This document shows, piece by piece, positions 43,010 to 51,618 of a stretch of DNA of 64,000 nt; position 1 is the stretch's first letter, and the number at the start of each line of letters is the position of its first letter. The notes under the pieces are model-generated. The model was given only the letters and a program-made list of their open reading frames with translations, was not told the DNA's origin and did no database searches. The stretch is taken from NCBI GenBank assembly GCA_009917455.1, contig QZDS01000007.1:120797-184796 (forward strand), read 5' to 3'. Source of the stretch: a bacterium 1xD8-48 (GTDB lineage Bacteria; Bacillota; Clostridia; Lachnospirales; Lachnospiraceae). A program made the translations under genes and the position numbers.

Positions 43010-43834
43010 TTATAATTGTATGACCGGTGAAAGCTCGCTTCTGGGCGCCACGTACATGGGAAAATCGGAAATCCTGATTCCCGGCTCTTTTTCCTCGCCG
43101 CCGGAGTTCATGCATGCCATTGTGACCTCCACGCGTACCGATTCGTAGGCCAGCTCCGGCAGATTGTTGTCCTTGCTTAAGTGCCCCAGCAGTACTCCCT
43201 TTAAATTTTCATTCAAAAGTCCGTACAGGAGCTGACCTGCCCTTTCATTGGAAAGATGCCCCCGCTCTCCCAGAATCCGCTGTTTTAAATAATACGGATA
43301 GGGTCCTACCTGAAGCATATTCACGTCATGATTGGCTTCCAGCAAAAGCGCTTCCACCCCCTTTAAGCATTCCACCGTATAATCGTTAAAATTCCCCAGG
43401 TCTGTGATAATCCCCACCTTCTGCTTTCCGTGGGAAATGCGGTAGGCCACCGGCTCCGCCGCGTCATGGGAAATCTTCATGGGATTACATATCAAATCCT
43501 TCACTATTACCTTTTCATCCGCCTGAACCGGGCAAAAAAGCTCTTCCGGCACATCCCCCACAGAGGAAGTGCTTTTGATTGCCGCTATGGTTCCTTCTGT
43601 CGCGTAAACGGGCACCCCGTATTTTCTTGCCAGAACCCCGAGACCTGCAATGTGGTCTGTATGCTCATGGGTAATAAAGATTCCGTCAATATCCCTCATT
43701 GACAGTTCCAGCTTTTTCAGCCCGTCCTCCGTTCTTTTCCCGCTGATTCCCACATCCACCAAAAGGTGCGTGGTATCAGAGCCCACATAAATACAATTCC
43801 CGCTGCTCCCACTGGCAATGCTGCAAATCCTCAT
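43010..43834 (-). CDS. Metallo-beta-lactamase-fold hydrolase (WalJ/YycJ-like)
   Basis: The 274-residue protein starts MRICSIASGSSGNCIYVGSD and has the zinc motif THEHTDHIAGL (His56, His58, Asp60, His61), with later ligand histidines in PMKISHDAAEPVAYR and LLGHLSKDNN. This is the YycJ/WalJ group, cytosolic 5'-nuclease-like enzymes linked to cell-division or DNA maintenance in Bacillus. It is not in a walRK operon here: it overlaps the coaE stop by four bases (ATGA) and is likely expressed with polA-coaE. Confidence 0.9.
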   Translation of the reverse strand: MRICSIASGSSGNCIYVGSDTTHLLVDVGISGKRTEDGLKKLELSMRDIDGIFITHEHTDHIAGLGVLARKYGVPVYATEGTIAAIKSTSSVGDVPEELFCPVQADEKVIVKDLICNPMKISHDAAEPVAYRISHGKQKVGIITDLGNFNDYTVECLKGVEALLLEANHDVNMLQVGPYPYYLKQRILGERGHLSNERAGQLLYGLLNENLKGVLLGHLSKDNNLPELAYESVRVEVTMACMNSGGEEKEPGIRISDFPMYVAPRSELSPVIQL

Positions 43835-44442
43835 TTTATCCTCATTTCTGCGCTGTTTTTAAGCTGTTCATCTATCTGTCTGCAGGCCGTATCAAGGCTT
43901 TTGCTGTTATCAATCACCACATCGCATGCCTCTCTGAATCCTTCCTCCGTAAGCTGGCTTTTCATAATCAGACTAATACGATCGTCAGGATAATTTCTCG
44001 CCGCCCGGAGCCGCTGCCGCCTTACCGCTTCATCGGCATAAATATACCACATTTCATCCACGATATCGAGATAACCGTCTTCTATAAGAAGCGCCGCTTC
44101 TATAAATAGAAAATCCAGCTTTTCTTCTTTTTTACCTCTGTCAATTTCCGCTAAAATTGTTTCCTTTACTGCCGGGTGGATAATATCGTTGACCTTTTTC
44201 CGCAAGTCATCCGATACAAAAATCTGCTTTGCCATCCGAACCCTGTTGATGGTCCCGTCCTCGTCCAAAACGTCAGAGGATAAAACTCCAATCAGACTTT
44301 CATACCCCGGATTGCCCGGTTCCCTCACCCTGTGGGCAACCTCGTCCGCCAGAATCACTTTGCAGTTATATGTATCTTCCACATAGGACAGCAGCGCAGA
44401 TTTTCCAGAACCCACGCCGCCGGTAATTCCAATCACTTTCAT
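43831..44442 (-). CDS. coaE: Dephospho-CoA kinase
   Basis: CoaE phosphorylates dephospho-CoA, the last step of coenzyme A synthesis. The 203-residue P-loop kinase has GITGGVGSGKSALLSY (P-loop 8-15), the substrate-binding Asp in ILADEVAHRVREPG, and a lid region LRAARNYPDDRISLIMKSQL. It abuts polA, a common neighbour in Firmicutes, and overlaps the WalJ-like gene. Confidence 0.97.
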   Translation of the reverse strand: MKVIGITGGVGSGKSALLSYVEDTYNCKVILADEVAHRVREPGNPGYESLIGVLSSDVLDEDGTINRVRMAKQIFVSDDLRKKVNDIIHPAVKETILAEIDRGKKEEKLDFLFIEAALLIEDGYLDIVDEMWYIYADEAVRRQRLRAARNYPDDRISLIMKSQLTEEGFREACDVVIDNSKSLDTACRQIDEQLKNSAEMRIK

Positions 44443-47160
44443 CTATTTCGCCTCATACCAGTCGTTGCCCTCGTGCAAATCAATCTCCAGTTTCACGGAA
44501 AAGTCCGCCGCACGGCTCATTTCCTCCTCCATGATAAGCCGCACCTTTTCCGCTTCTTCCTTCACCGTCTCAATCAAAAGCTCGTCGTGAATCTGCAAAA
44601 TCAGCTTTGATTTCAGCCCTTCTTCCTTTAGCCGCCTGTGAACCTTAATCATGGCAATCTTAATCACATCCGCGGCAGTCCCCTGAATGGGGGAATTCAT
44701 GGCAACCCGCTCCCCGAAGGAACGCTGCATAAAGTTTCCCGAGGACAGCTCCGGTATGGGTCTTCTCCTTCCAAACAAAGTGGTCACATAGCCGTTGTCC
44801 TTCGCTCCCTTTACCGCCCTGTCCAGGAAATTTTTCACTCCCGGATAAGTGGCAAAATACTGCTCGATATACTGGCCGGCCTCCTTTTTGGTGATGCTGA
44901 GCCCCTGGCTCAACCCGAAAGAGCTGATGCCGTACACAATCCCGAAATTCACCGCCTTGGCATTGCGGCGCTGCAAATCAGTAACCTCGTCAAAAGGAAT
45001 ATGGAAAACCTGCGAAGCCGTAATCCTGTGAATATCTGCATGCATTTTATAGGCGTTTATGAGCTGTTCGTCCTCGGACATATGGGCCAGAATCCGGAGC
45101 TCAATCTGAGAATAGTCGGCGTCCGTAAAAATACACCCCTCCTTCGGAACAAACACCTTTCTGATTTTTCTCCCCAACTCTGTCCGCATGGGAATGTTCT
45201 GCAGATTGGGGTCGGTAGAGCTGATTCGACCTGTTGCGGTGATAGTCTGGTTAAAGGTAGTGTGAATCCTCTCATCTTCCCCGATAAAGGCGGAAAGCCC
45301 GTCCGCATAGGTGGATTTTAATTTGGCAAGCCCACGGTATTCCAGTACGTCCGCCGCAATGGGATGCTCCTCGGAAAGCCGCTCCAGCACGTCCGCCGCA
45401 GTAGAATAGCCGGTTTTCGTCTTTTTCCCGCCGGAAAGTCCCATCTTCTCAAACAATATTTCGCCAAGCTGTTTCGGGGAATTAATGTTAAACTCCGTTC
45501 CGGCCTCCTCGTATATTTTTTTCTCGAGTTCTCCGATTCTTCCCATAAGAGCCTCGCCGTACAGCTTAAGCTCCTCGGGTTTTACCAGAATCCCTTCCTT
45601 TTCCATGTCGTAAAGCACATAGGAAAGAGGCATTTCAATCTCCTTCATAAGGGAAAGCATTCCCGCCTCCGCAAGCTTTTCTTCCAGAGCAGACGCCGCC
45701 GCCATGCTCACATAGGCGAGATAACAGGCGTATTCCGTAAACTCCTTCGGATTATCCTCAAAGGCTTTCGTCAAAGCCGCCTTTCCGAAACGCTGGGAAC
45801 GCTCCGCAATCATCAGCCCCAGATATTCGCCTGCGACGTCCGCAAGGGAATAATCATTTTTCAGCGGATTAAGAAGATAGGCCGCCAGAATCACATCAAA
45901 AAATCTTTCCGTCTCATCGCAATCCAGATAATCATAAGCGTATTTAATATTTCCGCAGGCCAGCTGCCCCTTTCTGGCGAGCCGGGCCATTTTTTCTTTC
46001 AGATACCCTTCCGTCACAAAGCCTTCACAGGGAATAAAGCAGCACTCCCCCTTTGGCAGGGCAAGAGCCACTCCGGCAAAATCATCCTTTGCCTTTTCGT
46101 CCCGGAGAATGGCAAAGCCCACAGCCTTTCCTGCTTTTGCTTTCCGGCAGCTGGCAGAGCCTTCACTTTCCTCTGCGCCGTTGCCAGTACCGGCAGACTC
46201 CTCCCCGGCCGCAAACGCTTTTGCAAAAACCGCCTCCGCCTCTTCCAGCCCCGTCACCATCCGAAACTGCCCTGTCAGGCTGTCATTGGAAATACTCTTT
46301 TCAAACCGGGAAAGCAGGCTTTTAAATCCAAGCTTCTTTAAAAGCACATAAGCCTCCTCCGTATAAAAATCATGAATCCTGGCTTCCTCCATGGAAAATT
46401 CCAGAGGGCTGTCCACATTGATTGTGGCAAGGGTTTTGCTTAAATAAGCAAGCTCCTTATTATTTATCAAAGACTCCCGGACGGACTTTTTGGCGACCTC
46501 CTCCACATGAAGATAAATATTGTCGAGAGAGCCGAAGCGCGTCATCAGCTCCGTCGCCGTTTTCTCCCCCACCTTCGGCACACCCGGAATATTATCAGCC
46601 GTATCTCCCATCAAAGCCTTTAAGTCGATAAACTGAACGGGATTCACCTGATACTTTTTTTCCACATCAGCGGCATAATAATCTTCAATCTCTGTTTTTC
46701 CCCCTTTGGTTTTGGGAATCCTGATTTTTATGACATCGGTCGCCACCTGCAGCAAATCCCTGTCGCCCGATACAAGGGAGACAGCCTTCCCTTCCTTCTG
46801 CGCCCGCTTTGCCAGCGTTCCTAAAATATCGTCGGCCTCAAGCCCCGCCTGCTCCATCATTTTAATTCCCATGGCGGCAAGCACCTCCTTGAGAACCGGA
46901 ACCTGCTCCCGCAGCTCCTCCGGCATAGGCTTTCTGGTGCCCTTATATTCTTTATATATCTCATGGCGGAAGGTAGGCGCTTTCACATCAAAAGCCACCG
47001 TCAGATAATCCGGCGACTCCTCCTCCAGAATTTTAAACATAATGTTGAGAAAACCGTACACGGCATTGGTATGAAGCCCCTCGCTGTTGGTCAGGTCGGG
47101 CACCCCGTAAAACGCCCGGTTTAATATACTGTGTCCGTCAATCAAAACTAACTTTTCCAT
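44443..47160 (-). CDS. polA: DNA polymerase I
   Basis: Pol I fills gaps and removes RNA primers. The 905 residues comprise a 5'-3' exonuclease domain (about 1-290; LIDGHSILNRAFYG, VSGDRDLLQVA, GDTADNIPGVPKVGEKTA), a middle domain (about 300-490) and a C-terminal polymerase domain with motif A DADYSQIELRILAHMS, motif B RRNAKAVNFGIVYGISSFGL and motif C QIHDELLIE. The middle domain lacks the DxE-type proofreading motif and carries a Glu/Ala/Gly-rich insert, so 3'-5' exonuclease activity is unlikely. The start at 47160 follows GGGGAAAAG. Confidence 0.97.
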   Translation of the reverse strand: MEKLVLIDGHSILNRAFYGVPDLTNSEGLHTNAVYGFLNIMFKILEEESPDYLTVAFDVKAPTFRHEIYKEYKGTRKPMPEELREQVPVLKEVLAAMGIKMMEQAGLEADDILGTLAKRAQKEGKAVSLVSGDRDLLQVATDVIKIRIPKTKGGKTEIEDYYAADVEKKYQVNPVQFIDLKALMGDTADNIPGVPKVGEKTATELMTRFGSLDNIYLHVEEVAKKSVRESLINNKELAYLSKTLATINVDSPLEFSMEEARIHDFYTEEAYVLLKKLGFKSLLSRFEKSISNDSLTGQFRMVTGLEEAEAVFAKAFAAGEESAGTGNGAEESEGSASCRKAKAGKAVGFAILRDEKAKDDFAGVALALPKGECCFIPCEGFVTEGYLKEKMARLARKGQLACGNIKYAYDYLDCDETERFFDVILAAYLLNPLKNDYSLADVAGEYLGLMIAERSQRFGKAALTKAFEDNPKEFTEYACYLAYVSMAAASALEEKLAEAGMLSLMKEIEMPLSYVLYDMEKEGILVKPEELKLYGEALMGRIGELEKKIYEEAGTEFNINSPKQLGEILFEKMGLSGGKKTKTGYSTAADVLERLSEEHPIAADVLEYRGLAKLKSTYADGLSAFIGEDERIHTTFNQTITATGRISSTDPNLQNIPMRTELGRKIRKVFVPKEGCIFTDADYSQIELRILAHMSEDEQLINAYKMHADIHRITASQVFHIPFDEVTDLQRRNAKAVNFGIVYGISSFGLSQGLSITKKEAGQYIEQYFATYPGVKNFLDRAVKGAKDNGYVTTLFGRRRPIPELSSGNFMQRSFGERVAMNSPIQGTAADVIKIAMIKVHRRLKEEGLKSKLILQIHDELLIETVKEEAEKVRLIMEEEMSRAADFSVKLEIDLHEGNDWYEAK

Positions 47161-47293
47161 GCTTTTCCCCGTTTCTTCTAATACTAATTTCCCAGACTGC
47201 AGAGGGCATCCTTCACAGCAAAGCTGCGGATATGCAACATACGGCAATCGTCAAATACATGTCAGCAGCCGCCCGGCTCTCTGTCCGCAGGCA

Positions 47294-47620
47294 TCAGTAA
47301 AACGCCATCACCAACGCCACCAGGACAATCGCTGCAATCACCACAAGGCCGTCCAGAAGATAAGAAAGCCACATCAGACTTTCTCTCATCTTTAAGGCAT
47401 GTTCCTCCATCCCTATCCTGTATTCCAGTTCGTTCTTCAAGTCAAACACGCTGCCCGCTTCCAGCCTCGAAAGCCCTTCCTTTACAAGAAACTGAATGGA
47501 AAGTTCTTCCTTGCACTCGCCGCACTCTTCTATATGCTCCATAAATTCCCGCAAATCATCCGTGTCCAAATCATCTTCAAGAAAAACGGGAATCAATTTT
47601 TCCGCTTCTTTACATGTCAT
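47294..47620 (-). CDS. zf-HC2 anti-sigma-factor-like membrane protein
   Basis: The 108-residue protein starts with a zf-HC2 motif: Cys3, then His29-x3-Cys33-x2-Cys36 (MEHIEECGEC). A helical linker and one C-terminal membrane helix (about 84-106) follow. This is the layout of small zinc-binding anti-sigma factors that hold an ECF sigma factor at the membrane. No sigma-factor gene is next to it: polA follows and nagA precedes. A partner, if any, is elsewhere, or the protein has another role. Confidence 0.8.
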   Translation of the reverse strand: MTCKEAEKLIPVFLEDDLDTDDLREFMEHIEECGECKEELSIQFLVKEGLSRLEAGSVFDLKNELEYRIGMEEHALKMRESLMWLSYLLDGLVVIAAIVLVALVMAFY

Positions 47621-47655
47621 GACAGTTCCTCGCCGCGTAATTATTGCCTCTAATA

Positions 47656-47684
47656 AATATACACTAAATTATGCGCAAAGTAAA
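47656..47684 (-). promoter_or_regulatory. Likely promoter of the zf-HC2 gene (and polA-coaE)
   Basis: TTTACT, 17 bases and TATATT lie about 35 bases upstream of the zf-HC2 start on the minus strand, just after the nagA terminator. Confidence 0.6.
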
Positions 47685-47691
47685 TCATTAA

Positions 47692-47717
47692 GATTAAAAG
47701 CGGCTTATAAAAGCCGC
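47692..47717 (-). terminator. nagA terminator
   Basis: GCGGCT and AGCCGC pair around the nagA stop codon, which sits in the loop; TTTTAATCTT follows on the minus strand. Confidence 0.75.
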
Positions 47718-48856
47718 CCCTCCAAAACCACCTGCTTTAAATCCAGGTTCTCTTTTTTAAGCAGCACCACATTTGCCCGCTTTCCGGGAGTGATGCTTCC
47801 GCAGACATCGTAAATCCCGACACTTTTCGCCGGGTTCACCGTCGTACACTTTACCGCTGATTCTATGGGAATTCCCATTTTCAGAACCGCCGTCCGAAGA
47901 CAATCCATCAGATTTGTAACCGACCCGGCTATAGTTCCGTCTTTCAATGTGGCCAGATTACCCACCACCTTCACATACTGTCCACCCAGTGTATAATCGC
48001 CGTCTAAAAGTCCCGTGGCTCTCATACTGTCGCTAATCATTATAATGCGGTCGTCGCCGAAAAGCCGGAAAGTGGCCCTTACTGCCGCCGGATGAATATG
48101 CACGCCGTCGCAAATCAGCTCTACCTCCGCCTTTGCCGCATCTGCCGCCGCTCCGATGACTCCCGGCGCCCTGTGGGTATAGGGATTCATTGCGTTGTAG
48201 AGGTGTGTTACATGGCTGGCCCCCTTTTCAAATGCACGGACAGCCGTGTCATAATCCGCCGCCGTGTGCGCCAGGGACATCACCACTTCTCCGTGTTTTT
48301 CTTCAATAAACTCCATCGCCCCATCCACTTCCGGGGCAATGGCAATCAGCTTCACCATATGGCCCGCCGCCTCGCTTAACCTGTCAAACATGGCTGCATC
48401 AGGCTTGCTGATATATTCTTCGTTCTGCGCTCCCTTCCTGGCAACGGATACGAAGGGTCCCTCCATATTGATACCATAGAGCCTTGCTCTCTTTTCCCCT
48501 GCCGGCTCCCCGCCGGAATTTTCTTCCCGGTAAGCCTTTGCTTCTTTGCAAATACCAAGCAGCATATCCTCCGAAAGCGTCATAGTCGCGGGCACAATAT
48601 TTGTTACCCCCACGGAAGCCTCATAGGCCGCCATAGCTTCAATTGCTTCTCTGGTTCCGTCACAGAAGTCAAAGCCTGCGCAGCCATGGAAATGAATATC
48701 CGTAAGACCCGGTATGGCATAGCATCCGCTTCCATCTATCTCTTCCTTATCGCTGACATCTGCAGGTCCGGCCGCAAACCTGTCGCCCTCTATAAAAATA
48801 TCCCGTATTAAGAACCGCCCATCCTCCGTATACACGCTGGCATTTTTAATTACCAT
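47705..48856 (-). CDS. nagA: N-acetylglucosamine-6-phosphate deacetylase
   Basis: NagA removes acetate from GlcNAc-6-phosphate to give glucosamine-6-phosphate. The 383-residue amidohydrolase has TDIHFHGCAGFDFCDG, MEGPFVSVARKGAQNEEY, the metal ligands in SLAHTAADY and HLYNAMNPYTHRAPG, LICDGVHIHP, and the catalytic Asp in MISDSMRATG. It follows nagB by about 50 bases, and its product is nagB's substrate. Confidence 0.97.
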   Translation of the reverse strand: MVIKNASVYTEDGRFLIRDIFIEGDRFAAGPADVSDKEEIDGSGCYAIPGLTDIHFHGCAGFDFCDGTREAIEAMAAYEASVGVTNIVPATMTLSEDMLLGICKEAKAYREENSGGEPAGEKRARLYGINMEGPFVSVARKGAQNEEYISKPDAAMFDRLSEAAGHMVKLIAIAPEVDGAMEFIEEKHGEVVMSLAHTAADYDTAVRAFEKGASHVTHLYNAMNPYTHRAPGVIGAAADAAKAEVELICDGVHIHPAAVRATFRLFGDDRIIMISDSMRATGLLDGDYTLGGQYVKVVGNLATLKDGTIAGSVTNLMDCLRTAVLKMGIPIESAVKCTTVNPAKSVGIYDVCGSITPGKRANVVLLKKENLDLKQVVLEGRLL

Positions 48857-48903
48857 AAGAAATCAACTCCTTCTTTTAACGTTTTGCCTTTCATGCAGCT
48901 TAC

Positions 48904-49632
48904 TTATTTCACAAGAGATAAAGCCGCCTCGTCCGCAACCACCGTTACGTCCGGGTGGAGCTGCAAAACGGATGCCTGCACCCTCGGCGTAATCGGGCCG
49001 AAAAATGCCTCCTTCACAATTCCTGCCTTATCTTCGCCGCTTACCACCACCAGAATCTTCCTGGCCTGCATGATTGTCTGGATTCCCATGGTGTAAGCCT
49101 GTCTGGGAACATCGTCGATGGATGCAAAAAATCTCTGATTCGCCTTTATGGTTGTTTCCGTCAAATCCACACAGTGAGTCTTTGCCTTAAACACATCTCC
49201 CGGCTCATTAAAGCCGATATGGCCGTTGTGCCCAAGTCCGAGAAGCTGTAAATCCACACCGCCCACGTCCTCAATAATCTGATTATAGTCGGCGCACGCC
49301 TTTTCGCTGTCCTTTTCCGTTCCGTCCGGCAGGAAGGTTCTCTCATGATTGACATTAACCTTGCCGAATAAATGCTCGTTCATAAAATAGTAATAGCTCT
49401 GGTCGTTTTCCCTGTCAAGCCCCCTGTACTCATCCAGATTTACCGTTGTCACATTTGAGAAATCCAAATCGCCCTTATTGTACCATTCCACTAATTGGGC
49501 ATATGTCCCGATTGGTGTGGAGCCTGTAGCCAGCCCCAGAACACAGTTCGGCTTCATAATCACCTGCGCCGACAGAATGTTCGCCGCCTTGCGGCTCATA
49601 TCATTGTAATCCTTTGCTCTGACAATTCTCAT
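48904..49632 (-). CDS. nagB: Glucosamine-6-phosphate deaminase
   Basis: NagB converts glucosamine-6-phosphate to fructose-6-phosphate and ammonia, joining amino sugars to glycolysis. The 242-residue protein has LGLATGSTPIGTY, VNLDEYRGLDRENDQSYYYF (shown in full as 20 residues), the catalytic-loop GLGHNGHIGFNEPGD and TMGIQTIMQARKILVVVSGE. The length equals the Gram-positive form without the allosteric C-terminus. It has its own promoter and precedes nagA. Confidence 0.97.
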   Translation of the reverse strand: MRIVRAKDYNDMSRKAANILSAQVIMKPNCVLGLATGSTPIGTYAQLVEWYNKGDLDFSNVTTVNLDEYRGLDRENDQSYYYFMNEHLFGKVNVNHERTFLPDGTEKDSEKACADYNQIIEDVGGVDLQLLGLGHNGHIGFNEPGDVFKAKTHCVDLTETTIKANQRFFASIDDVPRQAYTMGIQTIMQARKILVVVSGEDKAGIVKEAFFGPITPRVQASVLQLHPDVTVVADEAALSLVK

Positions 49633-49708
49633 TTTCTCTCAATCCTTTCCTTTTTGATTTTTCGCCCGTTTACGTGTCCCCGCACGCTTTTCTTTCATGA
49701 CTGTCTTT

Positions 49709-49737
49709 ATTATATATAATGTGTGTCCTGCCCGCAA
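49709..49737 (-). promoter_or_regulatory. Likely nagB-nagA promoter
   Basis: TTGCGG, 17 bases and a perfect TATAAT are about 75 bases before nagB on the minus strand, downstream of the EIICB terminator. Confidence 0.65.
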
Positions 49738-49771
49738 GCTATTCCGCCGCGCTTTACAGGTCAGTTTCCTG

Positions 49772-49802
49772 TAATAACAACGGAGGTCCCGAAGGACCTC
49801 CG
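49772..49802 (-). terminator. Terminator of the PTS operon
   Basis: CGGAGGTCC and GGACCTCCG form a perfect 9-bp stem closed by a TTCG tetraloop, followed by TTGTTATT on the minus strand. Confidence 0.9.
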
Positions 49803-49841
49803 CATGCCAGGGGTTTCGGTATTCTCTGGTTAAGAAATACC

Positions 49842-51284
49842 TTATAACATCTTCTTCATTTCGTCGGCAACAAACTGTACTTTCGTTCCTACAATTACCT
49901 GTACAGATGTCTTGCTGGGTCTCATAACGCCCGCAACGCCTGCCGACTTGATTTTCTTTTCGTCAACCTTGGTATAATCTTTAATTTCCAGACGAAGTCT
50001 TGTCACGCAGTTGTCAAGGCTTGTAACATTGCCTTTTCCGCCAAGGCCTTCAAGAACTACCTTCGCAACTTCTGTGAAGTTATCGTTGGAAAGAACCACT
50101 CTCTTCTCCGCTTCAATATCATCGTCTTCTCTTCCGGGAGTCTTTAAATCCAGCTTCACGATTAACGTGCGGAATACCACATAGTAAACAGCCGCAACCA
50201 CAAGACCAATCGGAAGAATCATCCATGTATTCATGGCTGCCGGAAGCTTCGCACAGAGAACCCAGTCAATAAAGCCGCCGCTGAAAGTAAATCCGGCTCT
50301 TACAGGAAGCATAGCGCAGATTGCGCAGACAATACCGGTAAGCAGTGCATGAATCAGGTAAAGCACGGGTGATAAGAACATAAATGCAAATTCAAAAGGC
50401 TCTGTTACGCCTGTCAGGAAAGAACAAAGAGCCGCTGCACCAAGCAGACCTGCCGCAACTTTCTTCTTTTCCGTCTTGGCTGTGTGATACATTGCAAGCG
50501 CCGCTCCGGGAACACCAAGCATCATTACCGGGAAGAATCCTGTCATGTACTGGCCTACTTCGCCGGCTGCCGCTGCTTCGTATCCGCCCAGACCCCAGAA
50601 TTTATAGAGGTCGGCAATGCCAACAGCATCAAACCAGAATACGGAATTCAGCGCATGGTGGAGACCAAAAGGAATCAGCAGTCTGTTAAAGAAGCCGTAA
50701 ACACCAACGCCGATAGCGCCTGTGGAAGAAACTGCCGTACCAAATGATACCAGTCCTCCGTAAAGCACAGGCCATACGAAGAATAAAATCAGGCTGACAA
50801 CAATGGTAACACCCGCCGTCACAATTGCAACGCTTCGTTTTCCACTAAAGAAAGATAAGGCATCCGGCAGCTTTGTACTCTTAAATTTATTGTAGCAGGC
50901 CGCGCCGATTAAACCTGTCAGGATACCGATAAACTGATTTCCCGCAATCTTTGAAAAAGCAGCGTCTGCTTCTCCGCCGGTGAACATTTCAACTGCCCCG
51001 GGCGAAAGAAGTGTTGTAACCATCAGATAGGATACAATACCTGCCAACGCGGCCGTTCCGTCATTGTCATCCGACATACCTATGGAAACACCGATAACGA
51101 ACAGAATTGCCATATTGTCTATCAGCGCCGAACCGGCCTTACACAGGAATGCAGCAGCTATGTTTCCGCTTCCCCAGCCGTTCGGGTCAAGCCAGTAACC
51201 AAGGCCAAGCATAATACCTGCAACCGGAAGACAGGCAACCGGAAGCATCAATGACTTGCCAAGTTTTTGTAAATATTTCATCAT
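49842..51284 (-). CDS. PTS EIICB sugar permease, probably N-acetylglucosamine/glucose type
   Basis: The 480-residue protein has a membrane EIIC domain with about ten helices (residues 1-390; LMLPVACLPVAGIMLGLGYW, FGLHHALNSVFWFDAVGI, GVTEPFEFAFMFLSPVLY) and a C-terminal EIIB domain whose phosphorylated Cys426 lies in LDNCVTRLRL. It lacks a fused EIIA; a separate EIIA gene lies in the same operon. The motif HHALNSVFWF and the proximity to nagBA favour GlcNAc as substrate, but glucose/maltose-type specificity cannot be excluded. A small GTTTCG/CGAAAC hairpin lies in the gap after ptsH. Confidence 0.92.
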   Translation of the reverse strand: MMKYLQKLGKSLMLPVACLPVAGIMLGLGYWLDPNGWGSGNIAAAFLCKAGSALIDNMAILFVIGVSIGMSDDNDGTAALAGIVSYLMVTTLLSPGAVEMFTGGEADAAFSKIAGNQFIGILTGLIGAACYNKFKSTKLPDALSFFSGKRSVAIVTAGVTIVVSLILFFVWPVLYGGLVSFGTAVSSTGAIGVGVYGFFNRLLIPFGLHHALNSVFWFDAVGIADLYKFWGLGGYEAAAAGEVGQYMTGFFPVMMLGVPGAALAMYHTAKTEKKKVAAGLLGAAALCSFLTGVTEPFEFAFMFLSPVLYLIHALLTGIVCAICAMLPVRAGFTFSGGFIDWVLCAKLPAAMNTWMILPIGLVVAAVYYVVFRTLIVKLDLKTPGREDDDIEAEKRVVLSNDNFTEVAKVVLEGLGGKGNVTSLDNCVTRLRLEIKDYTKVDEKKIKSAGVAGVMRPSKTSVQVIVGTKVQFVADEMKKML

Positions 51285-51348
51285 AATAAGTTTACCCCCT
51301 TAATCTTTGCGTTTCGCCCCTGGCTTCGAAACATGTTGGTTGTTACTT

Positions 51349-51606
51349 TTATAGATTAGCCTTCAGAAATTCTTCTACCAATTTGGCAGCTTCCCCCTCG
51401 TCCGGACCCTCTACCTTAACTGTAATTTCCGTTCCCTTAGTCACGCCTAAGCTCATAAGCGCCATAATTCTTTTTGCGTTTGCTTCCTTACCATCCTTTG
51501 AGATGATGATATTGCTCTTAAATCCAGCGGCCAGCTTTACCAAAAGCCCTGCCGGTCTGGCGTGAATACCCAGCTCATCCGTGATGGTATAGTTAAATGT
51601 CTGCAT
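51349..51606 (-). CDS. ptsH: Phosphocarrier protein HPr, with Arg at position 46
   Basis: HPr passes phosphate from EI to EIIA domains. The 85-residue protein has the active His15 in LGIHARPAGLLV and the central pattern AKRIMALMSLGV. Position 46, a serine phosphorylated by HPr kinase in Bacillus (KSIMGVMSLG), is Arg here, so that regulatory modification cannot occur on this copy. It lies 13 bases after ptsI in the PTS operon and probably serves as general HPr. Confidence 0.96.
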   Translation of the reverse strand: MQTFNYTITDELGIHARPAGLLVKLAAGFKSNIIISKDGKEANAKRIMALMSLGVTKGTEITVKVEGPDEGEAAKLVEEFLKANL

Positions 51607-51618
51607 AACCGTCCCCTC

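Noticed and set aside
45364..46341. Plus-strand frame of 325 codons opposite polA
   Set aside because: Composition is that of reverse-complemented polA codons and no family pattern is present.
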